Source of the DNA: an uncultured Christensenella sp.
GTDB lineage: Bacteria > Bacillota > Clostridia > Christensenellales > UBA1242
NCBI GenBank assembly: GCA_905203645.1
Contig: CAJKWP010000056.1
Coordinates: 1 to 6,449 of the forward strand
DNA: 6,449 nt
Reading direction: 5' to 3'
Below, in pieces: positions 1 to 4,861 of the stretch. The stretch's first letter is position 1. Each line of letters begins with the position of its first letter. Under the pieces are notes generated by a model. The model was given only the letters and a program-made list of their open reading frames with translations. It had not been told where the DNA came from and made no database searches. The translations under genes were made by a program, and so were the position numbers.

Positions 1-119
1 ATGTGTATGGTGATATTTTAGGGTGCGTTATTATATTAGGTGATAAAGGCATAACATCAATCGAAAAATCAATAGCCGAATTCGCTGGTACGTTTATGAG
101 TAAATATTTAGAAAATTAG
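1..119 (+). CDS. spoVT: SpoVT-like transcriptional regulator, C-terminal end (partial, 5' cut by window edge)
   Basis: An open frame enters from the left edge (first full codon at base 3) and ends at TAG 117-119, giving 38 residues. The stretch GCVIILGDKGITSIEKSIAE followed by FAGTFMSKYLEN aligns by eye with the end of Bacillus SpoVT (pattern: GAVVIFSKD, then a helix, then ETAAGFLARQMEQ). In SpoVT this is the last strand and helix of the C-terminal GAF-like domain. The family has an N-terminal AbrB-type DNA-binding domain, which lies outside the window, and regulates genes in the developing forespore. If correct, the host belongs to a spore-forming lineage. The gene ends directly at a terminator whose stem starts in the stop codon. 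The call rests on a short fragment; another GAF-ended AbrB-family regulator remains possible. Confidence 0.62.
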   Translation, partial: VYGDILGCVIILGDKGITSIEKSIAEFAGTFMSKYLEN

Positions 120-148
120 TTAGTAGTTATCAATTACTAACTTTTTTC
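119..148 (+). terminator. Rho-independent terminator after the SpoVT-like gene
   Basis: GTTAGTAGTT (119-128) pairs with AATTACTAAC (132-141). This is a 10-bp stem with one G-U wobble and a 3-nt loop ATC, followed by TTTTTTC (142-148). The first stem base is the last base of the stop codon, so transcription stops directly behind the gene and the aldolase downstream needs its own promoter. Confidence 0.85.
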
Positions 149-177
149 TTGTAATTTCAAAAAAAATGTGATATAAT
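149..177 (+). promoter_or_regulatory. Sigma-A-type promoter of the aldolase gene
   Basis: A -35 box TTGTAA (149-154) and a perfect -10 box TATAAT (172-177) are separated by 17 bp. A TG one base before the -10 (169-170) makes it an extended -10. Predicted transcription start is near 184, leaving a leader of about 36 nt. The leader contains the short inverted repeat GTTAA/TTAAC (185-200), probably too weak to be a regulatory structure. Confidence 0.75.
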
Positions 178-219
178 CGTAAAAGTTAAAAAATATTAAC
201 AAAAAATGGAGGGAAAAAT

Positions 220-1080
220 ATGCCACTAGTAAATATGGTAAATATGTTAAATAAAGCGAAAGAAGGAAAATATGCTGTTGGTCAATTCAACATTAATAAT
301 CTTGAATGGACTAAAACTATTCTAGAAACAGCACAAAGCAATAACTCACCAGTTATTTTAGGCGTTTCAGAAGGCGCTGGAAAATATATGGGCGGATTTG
401 ATGTAGTTGTTGGAATGGTAAAAGGACTAGTAAAAGACTTAGGTATTACTGTTGATGTTGCAATTCATTTAGATCATGGATCATCATTTGAAAGCTGCAA
501 AAAAGCAATCGATGCTGGTTTTACATCTGTTATGATTGATGGTTCACATCATCCAATTGACGAAAATATTAAAATGACTAAAGAAGTAGTTGATTACGCA
601 CATGCAAGAGGCGTAAGTGTTGAAGCTGAAGTTGGTACAGTAGGTGGAAATGAAGATGGTATTATTGGCGGAATTAAATATGCCGATTTAAATGAATGCG
701 TACGTTTAGTAAAAGAGGCTGATGTTGATGCTTTAGCTCCTGCTTTAGGTTCTGTTCATGGTCCTTATCAAGGAGAACCAGTACTTGGCTTTGTTGAAAT
801 GGAAGCAATCGGTAAAGCAACTAATAAACCACTTGTATTGCATGGCGGAACAGGTATTCCAGATGATAAAATCAGAAGAGCAATTGCTTGTGGAACTTGC
901 AAAATCAATGTTAATACTGAATGTCAACTTGCCTTTAACAAAATTTTAAGAGAATTTGTTGCTGATGAAAAAAATGCAAAAGTATATGATCCTCGTAAGA
1001 TTTTAGGCCCTGCATCAAAAGGCATCGCAGCAGCAGTTAATGAAAAAATTAATGTTTTTGGAACTGCTAATAAAAACTAA
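220..1080 (+). CDS. fba: Class II fructose-1,6-bisphosphate aldolase
   Basis: This cytoplasmic glycolytic enzyme splits fructose 1,6-bisphosphate into glyceraldehyde 3-phosphate and dihydroxyacetone phosphate, and runs in reverse in gluconeogenesis. At 286 residues it has the usual length of the Bacillus-type zinc-dependent class. Visible family motifs are the N-terminal VGQFNINNLEW, HLDHG (83-87) with the likely catalytic Asp85 and zinc ligand His86, MIDGSHH (105-111), EAEVGTVGG (135-143), the zinc ligands His180 (SVHGPY) and His208 (LVLHGGTG), and the phosphate-binding INVNTE (229-234). A strong GGAGG (208-212) lies 7 nt before ATG and fixes the start. It is monocistronic between its own promoter and terminator. 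Its codon choice (Leu mostly TTA) differs from most neighbours and fits high expression. A tagatose-bisphosphate aldolase of the same superfamily is the alternative; the motifs do not separate them fully. Confidence 0.96.
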   Translation: MPLVNMVNMLNKAKEGKYAVGQFNINNLEWTKTILETAQSNNSPVILGVSEGAGKYMGGFDVVVGMVKGLVKDLGITVDVAIHLDHGSSFESCKKAIDAGFTSVMIDGSHHPIDENIKMTKEVVDYAHARGVSVEAEVGTVGGNEDGIIGGIKYADLNECVRLVKEADVDALAPALGSVHGPYQGEPVLGFVEMEAIGKATNKPLVLHGGTGIPDDKIRRAIACGTCKINVNTECQLAFNKILREFVADEKNAKVYDPRKILGPASKGIAAAVNEKINVFGTANKN

Positions 1081-1090
1081 TCAAAACGAA

Positions 1091-1127
1091 AAGAAATGAA
1101 TTTATCGAGAGATAGATTCATTTTTTC
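1091..1127. terminator. Terminator shared by convergent fba and recJ
   Basis: ATGAATTTATC (1096-1106) pairs with GATAGATTCAT (1111-1121) around a GAGA loop, with one wobble. Flanking A and T runs can lengthen the stem, and a T-run follows at 1122-1127 for fba. On the other strand the same stem is followed by TTTCTTTTCGTTTTG, so it may also serve recJ. The recJ stop codon (1102-1104) lies inside the left arm, so the hairpin overlaps the recJ reading frame. Confidence 0.8.
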
Positions 1128-3501
1128 TTGAAATATTTTTTATAAAATTGAGATAATTATATATTTTTGAATTTGTAAGTTGTACTTTTATTTTGTCATT
1201 TATATTTATTTTGAAACCTTGGTCGCAATCGCAAGTTTTTACAATTTGCAAATCTGAAAATACCAAGAAAGCGGTATAAAAATCATAAAAATTTATTTTG
1301 TGCGCTACAAACTCGTTGTACAAAGTTTGGATACAAACAAATTCACGATTGTCAAGACGTTTGAACACTGAATAAATTTTTGCAAAGTTTTCACGTGAAA
1401 GAGATATCTTTGAAAAATAATTTTTGTCAATCTGTTTTGTATAAAGGTATATTTCCGCAGTTGAAATTTGATTGATTTTTGAGATAAAACCTGTGTGTAA
1501 AACGTTTTCAACAAAGACAATTCTGTTGAAATTTTTTGCCCATTCAACTCCACGTGGCGCAATCAAAATACTGTTGAAACCAGTGGGCTTTATTTCCTCA
1601 CCCATACCTATGCTGTAGATGTTTTCGGTGTTGTAATTTGCAATAAATTCTTGGGCGTTCTTCAAATTGTAAAATACAAATGCTGTGCCAAAAGCAGAAA
1701 TCTGTAAAGATGTTACAATCTTCAAAAATTGTTGTTCATCAATATTTTTGAAGTTTGGTTGTTTTGCCAAGTTTTGGAAACAAAGTTGTCCCAAAGCAAA
1801 GCCTTCGACGTTTGGTGTGTACCTTGTATCAAAGTCAATGCTGGAATTTATTTGCTTCAAAATGCCTTTTTGATACTGGCTTTTAAACTTGCTGAACTGA
1901 AACTCAAAAATAACTTGCTTTGTTTTGTTAAACTTGAATTTATAATAATCTTTTTGATAATTGAACCTGACAAGTGAAAGTTTTTTGCCGACAAGAATAT
2001 TTGCGTGTTGTGGACAGTTTTTCATTGGTGCAATAAAGCCATCATTGTATTCCAACAAAAATTGAGGTTGTTGATTGTCGCAACCATAAGGCTCCAAAAG
2101 TTTTAAGTCATTCAAAAATTGTGGAGTGATTTCGCTTACGTCAATTTGTGAATCGTAATAACCAATAGGAATAAATGCTTGATCACTTATGTGTTCAAAA
2201 ATGTATTTTTCTACCCTGTCTTTAAATTCTTGAAACTTGTCTATTTTGAGTGCAAGTCCAGCAGCGACAGAATGACCGCCAAACGTTTCCAAAATATCTT
2301 GCATGTCCGTAAGCAAAATATGAACGTTTATATCTGGTAAACTTCGGGCAGAGCCTTTGAGTTTTCCGTCGTCTTCGGCAAACAAAAACACAGGCCGATT
2401 GTACTCTTCCAAAAGTTTTGCGCAAACAATACCCAATATGCCGTGATCCCACTGATTACTTGCCAAAATTATAGCACGATGATTTGACATATTTGTTTGC
2501 GAAAGTATCCTTTTGCAATCGTCGTAAACTTTGCTGCAAAGCAGTTGCCTGTCATTGTTGTGGGCAATGATGTCTTTTACCAAACTTTTAAGTCTGGCAG
2601 GATTTTGTTCCAAGTAAAGATAAAGTGAATCTTTTGCATCACCCATTCTTCCTGATGCATTGATTTTGGGTGCCAATTTGAATGCAATATCAGTTGCAGT
2701 CATGTCTTGTGCGGACAAGTTGAGTTCTTTTGCAAGCATTTTGACACCAAGTGGCAATTTGCTTATATTTTCAAGTCCCAATCTTACAAGTGCCCTGTTT
2801 TCATCAAGCAATGGAACAATATCTGCTATTGTAGCAACAGCAACGATAGGCAAAAAATCATCAGCCCCCTCGCCCAAAATGGCTTGTGCAATTTTGAAAG
2901 CAACACCCGTTCCACAAAGCCCGTCAAATGGATAATCTTGATTTGGCAACTTTGCGTTGACAATCACTGTTTGTGGAAGTTCTTGTGGAATTTCGTGGTG
3001 ATCGGTAACGTAAATTTCTATGCCCAATTCTTTTGCATACTCAACTTCGTTTTTGCAAGAAATGCCACAGTCAACTGTTATTATCAAACTGGGGTTGAAA
3101 TTTGCTTTGATTTTGTCAAGTACGTCGTTTGTAAGTCCATATCCGTCAATATAGCGATTTGGCAAATAAAAGTCCGCTTTCATTCCCAATCTTTCAAAAA
3201 GTTTGAGCATAATGGCAGTTGCACTTACACCGTCAACGTCATAATCCCCAAATATCAAAACTTTTTCCCTGTTTTGAACAGCAAGAATTATCCTGTCGAC
3301 CAATTCCTTCATACCAGAAAGCAAAAATGGGTCGTGCAAATCCTTCTTTGTTGGATGCAAAAATTTTTCGATTTGCCCCTGGGTTTTGTACCCACGCGAA
3401 ACAATAAGTTCCATTATTTTGGGACATATGTTGTACTTTTCACTGTAACCATAAAGCAAAGCATTGGAAATGCTTGAATTGTAAAATTTTAAAAACTTCA
3501 T
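1102..3501 (-). CDS. recJ: Single-stranded-DNA-specific 5'-3' exonuclease RecJ
   Basis: RecJ degrades single-stranded DNA from 5' ends in recombinational repair, stalled-fork processing and excision repair. The DHH phosphoesterase core shows FGDYDVDG (84-91), TVDCGIS (142-148), TDHHE (166-170) and ATIADIVPL (223-231), which supply the metal-binding aspartates and histidines. NASGRMGDA (281-289) follows. The DHHA1 domain shows HGILGIVCAKL (353-363), KGSARS (382-387) and ETFGGHSVAAGLAL (405-418). An OB-like region follows near 450-560. The last roughly 240 residues are Phe-, Asn- and Lys-rich and not recognised in detail. The length of 799 residues fits the long Firmicutes form (Bacillus about 786). 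ATG at 3501-3499 is preceded by AGG (3513-3511), a modest ribosome binding site, and by its own promoter. It is convergent with fba. Confidence 0.96.
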   Translation of the reverse strand: MKFLKFYNSSISNALLYGYSEKYNICPKIMELIVSRGYKTQGQIEKFLHPTKKDLHDPFLLSGMKELVDRIILAVQNREKVLIFGDYDVDGVSATAIMLKLFERLGMKADFYLPNRYIDGYGLTNDVLDKIKANFNPSLIITVDCGISCKNEVEYAKELGIEIYVTDHHEIPQELPQTVIVNAKLPNQDYPFDGLCGTGVAFKIAQAILGEGADDFLPIVAVATIADIVPLLDENRALVRLGLENISKLPLGVKMLAKELNLSAQDMTATDIAFKLAPKINASGRMGDAKDSLYLYLEQNPARLKSLVKDIIAHNNDRQLLCSKVYDDCKRILSQTNMSNHRAIILASNQWDHGILGIVCAKLLEEYNRPVFLFAEDDGKLKGSARSLPDINVHILLTDMQDILETFGGHSVAAGLALKIDKFQEFKDRVEKYIFEHISDQAFIPIGYYDSQIDVSEITPQFLNDLKLLEPYGCDNQQPQFLLEYNDGFIAPMKNCPQHANILVGKKLSLVRFNYQKDYYKFKFNKTKQVIFEFQFSKFKSQYQKGILKQINSSIDFDTRYTPNVEGFALGQLCFQNLAKQPNFKNIDEQQFLKIVTSLQISAFGTAFVFYNLKNAQEFIANYNTENIYSIGMGEEIKPTGFNSILIAPRGVEWAKNFNRIVFVENVLHTGFISKINQISTAEIYLYTKQIDKNYFSKISLSRENFAKIYSVFKRLDNREFVCIQTLYNEFVAHKINFYDFYTAFLVFSDLQIVKTCDCDQGFKININDKIKVQLTNSKIYNYLNFIKNISRKNESISR

Positions 3502-3534
3502 AAATAACTACCTAAAAGGAAACCTTATGGTTTT

Positions 3535-3564
3535 ATTATATACTAACAAGTTTGTTTTTGGCAA
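3535..3564 (-). promoter_or_regulatory. Promoter of recJ
   Basis: On the minus strand TTGCCA (3564-3559) and a perfect TATAAT (3540-3535) are 18 bp apart. Predicted transcription start is near 3528, giving a leader of about 27 nt. The -35 lies in the loop of a small inverted repeat (GTTTG 3550-3554, CAAAC 3562-3566). Confidence 0.65.
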
Positions 3565-3569
3565 ACAAA

Positions 3570-3585
3570 ATTTTGCTTGCAAAAT
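3570..3585. repeat. Isolated mini-hairpin ATTTTGC-TT-GCAAAAT
   Basis: A perfect 7-bp stem, ATTTTGC (3570-3576) and GCAAAAT (3579-3585), flanks TT. Both arms are identical to those of the first clear hairpin of the array at 3842-3859, so this looks like a stray copy of the same unit. It lies between the tfoX-like remnant and the recJ promoter. Confidence 0.45.
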
Positions 3586-3635
3586 ACGGTGTTTAGCGAA
3601 AGTTTTTAAAAATAAAAGTAGACGTAAATTAAATA

Positions 3636-3719
3636 CTAGCCCATCATTGGTCTTTGTGATGGATTTAAACAAGATAATTGATCCAAAATAAAATCTTTGT
3701 ATTCTTTGCTTGAAGCCAT
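3636..3719 (-). pseudogene. Remnant of a TfoX N-terminal-domain protein gene
   Basis: ATG at 3719-3717 opens a 27-codon frame, MASSKEYKDFILDQLS, then CLNPSQRPMMG, then TAG (3638-3636). The opening matches the start of stand-alone TfoX N-terminal-domain proteins of Firmicutes (MASSKEYLDFILEQLS, then RPMMGEYxxYY). The residue after MMG should be Glu; here GAG would have become TAG. Reading through the stop gives YLIYV, which fits the next conserved strand, before another stop nine codons on. The remaining roughly 75-80 codons of a normal gene are absent before recJ. AGGAG (3730-3726) lies 6 nt before ATG and the promoter is intact, so a short RNA and perhaps a 27-residue peptide may still be made. 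The function of these small TfoX-domain proteins is not established. Confidence 0.7.
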
Positions 3720-3754
3720 TGTATTCTCCTGATTTATCGTTTCACTATAATTGT

Positions 3755-3783
3755 ATTATAACACATACTTACAACTTTGAAAA
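3755..3783 (-). promoter_or_regulatory. Promoter of the tfoX-like remnant
   Basis: On the minus strand TTTTCA (3783-3778) and a perfect TATAAT (3760-3755) are 17 bp apart, with TG one base before the -10 (extended -10). Transcription would start near 3748, upstream of the AGGAG site and ATG of the remnant, and could read on towards recJ because no clear terminator lies between. Confidence 0.6.
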
Positions 3784-3786
3784 ACG

Positions 3787-3823
3787 CATTCTTCAAATAT
3801 TACTCGCTCTCGCTCGTAATGAT
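3787..3823. repeat. Short inverted element ATTAC-(TCGCT)2-GTAAT
   Basis: ATTAC and GTAAT flank a TCGCTCTCGCTC core, giving a small imperfect palindrome preceded by CATTCTTC. It lies directly beside the mini-hairpin array and has a higher GC content than its surroundings. The layout resembles interspersed palindromic repeats seen in other low-GC gut Firmicutes, but that family assignment is from memory only. Confidence 0.35.
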
Positions 3824-3841
3824 ATGATATTTCCATCGATC

Positions 3842-3919
3842 ATTTTGCAAAAGCAAAATATCAATGCGCCAGCAATATCATTCGTGAAACGAATTTCATT
3901 TCCGTAAGGAAATATCATT
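3842..3919. repeat. Tandem array of miniature hairpins separated by ATATCAT-like spacers
   Basis: Three clear stem-loops and one degenerate one follow each other at 16-22 bp intervals. They are ATTTTGC-AAAA-GCAAAAT (3842-3859), weak TGC-GCCA-GCA (3865-3874), ATTCGT-GAA-ACGAAT (3880-3894) and ATTTCC-GTAA-GGAAAT (3898-3913). Stem sequences differ, but the gaps are variants of ATATCAT (ATATCAAT, ATATCATT, TTTCATT, ATATCATTG). A similar GATATGATAT precedes the array at 3821-3830. No coding frame explains this. It abuts the tRNA-Leu terminator, so it would lie downstream of that transcript. Confidence 0.7.
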
Positions 3920-3963
3920 GTAAACAAAAAAGAAAAGCCACTTGGCTTTTCTTTTTTGTTTAC
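3920..3963 (-). terminator. Long palindromic terminator of tRNA-Leu
   Basis: A perfect inverted repeat has 21-nt arms at 3920-3940 and 3943-3963 with a central CT. On the minus strand it reads as an A-rich arm, an AGCCA/TGGCT core and CTTTTCTTTTTTG, so a normal GC-core terminator with its U-tract is embedded in a longer palindrome. It starts 1 nt after the encoded CCA of the tRNA. Being symmetric, it could also stop plus-strand transcription. Confidence 0.85.
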
Positions 3964-3964
3964 T

Positions 3965-4047
3965 TGGTGCGAGCAAAGGGACTTGAACCCCCACGGTTGC
4001 CCACTGGATCCTAAGTCCAGCGCGTCTGCCAATTTCGCCATGCTCGC
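3965..4047 (-). tRNA. tRNA-Leu (anticodon UAG), CCA encoded
   Basis: The acceptor stem GCGAGCA (4047-4041) pairs perfectly with TGCTCGC (3975-3969), followed by discriminator A and a genomically encoded CCA (3967-3965). The D arm is GCG/CGC. The anticodon stem CTGGA/TCCAG holds loop CTTAGGA, giving anticodon TAG at 4013-4011, which reads CUN leucine codons. An 11-nt variable arm with a small GG/CC helix marks the class II tRNA expected for leucine. The T arm GGGGG-TTCAAGT-CCCTT has two G-U pairs. It is a single-gene unit with its own promoter and terminator. Confidence 0.96.
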
Positions 4048-4060
4048 ATAATGCTTTTAT

Positions 4061-4089
4061 AGCATATTTTATTTTGATTGATTTGTCAA
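4061..4089 (-). promoter_or_regulatory. Promoter of tRNA-Leu
   Basis: On the minus strand a perfect TTGACA (4089-4084) lies 17 bp from TATGCT (4066-4061). Predicted start is near 4054, about 7 nt upstream of the mature tRNA 5' end, typical of a single tRNA gene. TATAAA a few bases downstream is spaced too far from the -35. Confidence 0.7.
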
Positions 4090-4177
4090 CCAGATAAAAA
4101 CTTTTTTTGTGTCAAATAAAATTTGTAAAGTTTTGCAAACTCAAAATATGAAAACTTTTCCGCAATACGACTTTAAC

Positions 4178-4206
4178 TTGACAAAATCCCCTTGTACCGC
4201 TAGAAT
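4178..4206 (+). promoter_or_regulatory. Near-consensus promoter placing transcription start at the ATG of the orphan gene
   Basis: TTGACA (4178-4183), 17 bp, then TAGAAT (4201-4206) is close to the sigma-A optimum. Transcription should begin 6-8 nt downstream, at 4212-4214. The ATG of the next gene is at 4213-4215, so there is no room for a leader or Shine-Dalgarno site. The promoter therefore predicts a leaderless mRNA. Confidence 0.75.
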
Positions 4207-4212
4207 ATTGAT

Positions 4213-4764
4213 ATGAGTTACGAGGAATACAATGATTTGTATGCCAAGGCACAAAAAAATCAAACCGCACCATATGTTTGTTTCTCTTTTGATTTGGTTG
4301 GGTGTAAAAAGTTGGATGGCGAGCAATTTTGCAAACAACAAGACGGAATGATACAAACAATGAAAGATATTGTGGCATATATCAAACGTTACGAACAAAA
4401 AAACAACACAAAAATTTTGCTTTGTGACGAAAATGTAAAAATCATCGATAATATTGGCAGCATTGACAGCAAATCTCCTGTAGCCTACTACAACAATCCC
4501 TGCATCCTTTCTGGCGATTTTTATGCGTTTTATTTTTTCAACAACACCATAACAGAAAAGGCTTTTGAAAATTTATTTTTACGCTGTGCTAAAAAGAACA
4601 ATTTACAATTTGACTATCATTTTCAAAGTGCAAAATTTGAAACGACAGAATACAAGCATGGAAACGAAAAATATTATTTGGGCTATTGCGTTGGATACTT
4701 GGAACATAACAAAGGCAACAAAATAATTTCCGTTCCAAAACAAACCAGTCAAAATTTGGAATAA
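4213..4764 (+). CDS. Uncharacterised 183-residue protein with FDLVG and GDFY motifs
   Basis: I do not recognise this family. The product is soluble, with no signal peptide or membrane segment, and rich in Lys, Asn, Tyr and Phe. Two motifs stand out. YVCFSFDLVGCKKL (21-34) is a hydrophobic strand ending in Asp27 followed by VG and a basic patch. CILSGDFYAFYFF (97-109) is a strand pair around Gly101-Asp102. Order and character recall palm-fold nucleotide cyclases (FxDIVGST, then GD), but the 75-residue spacing is longer than usual and other cyclase residues are not evident. Between them is a probable helix (47-62); the C-terminal part (130-170) is beta- and Tyr-rich. An in-frame stop at 4201 and no other upstream start make ATG 4213 the only start. 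There is no ribosome binding site. Leu codons are mainly TTG, unlike fba. Confidence 0.8.
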   Translation: MSYEEYNDLYAKAQKNQTAPYVCFSFDLVGCKKLDGEQFCKQQDGMIQTMKDIVAYIKRYEQKNNTKILLCDENVKIIDNIGSIDSKSPVAYYNNPCILSGDFYAFYFFNNTITEKAFENLFLRCAKKNNLQFDYHFQSAKFETTEYKHGNEKYYLGYCVGYLEHNKGNKIISVPKQTSQNLE

Positions 4765-4861
4765 ATAAAAAAGTGGACTCCTGACAACCGAACAAAAAAC
4801 GAATCAACCTGAACTGAATGTTACATATTTTAGGTGCAATGTTCTGCCAAAGGTCTTAATC
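4765..4861. other. Convergent intergenic gap without a clear terminator
   Basis: This 97-bp gap separates the 3' ends of the orphan gene (+) and the alkylation-repair gene (-). I looked for U-tract hairpins on both strands and found no convincing one, although this would be the expected place. An AAAAAAG run at 4769-4775 is not preceded by a stem. Confidence 0.5.

Noticed and set aside
1102..1820. Long RecJ C-terminal extension as a fusion domain
   Set aside because: Firmicutes RecJ proteins are commonly near 780-800 residues with a poorly conserved C-terminal region, so the length is ordinary.
2707..3477. Plus-strand 256-codon frame opposite recJ
   Set aside because: It lies entirely antisense to a clear RecJ, has a Cys/Phe/Asn-rich composition typical of a shadow frame, and no ribosome binding site or family motif.
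3641..3662. CCATCA/TGATGG inverted repeat in the tfoX-like remnant
   Set aside because: It falls within the aligned codons for NPSQRPMM and has a 10-nt loop without a U-tract, so chance within coding sequence explains it.
3710..3907. 65-codon plus-strand frame over the hairpin array
   Set aside because: It covers the remnant's promoter and the palindromic repeats and has no ribosome binding site or recognisable domain.
3842..3919. Hairpin array as a CRISPR array
   Set aside because: Units are only 16-22 bp, the palindromes vary while the gaps are conserved, and no cas genes are in the window.
3793..4041. 82-codon minus-strand frame through tRNA-Leu
   Set aside because: It reads across the tRNA and its palindromic terminator; this is a familiar spurious translation of tRNA DNA.
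4221..4233. GAGG followed by an out-of-frame ATG inside the orphan gene
   Set aside because: The Shine-Dalgarno-like GAGG lies 6 nt before an ATG in another frame that ends after about 45 codons without recognisable features. The main frame runs 183 codons with structured hydrophobic segments.
4775..4794. GTGGACTCCTGAC as part of a riboswitch, T-box or insertion-sequence end
   Set aside because: There is no pairing partner, no stem I or antiterminator layout and no matching inverted end nearby.
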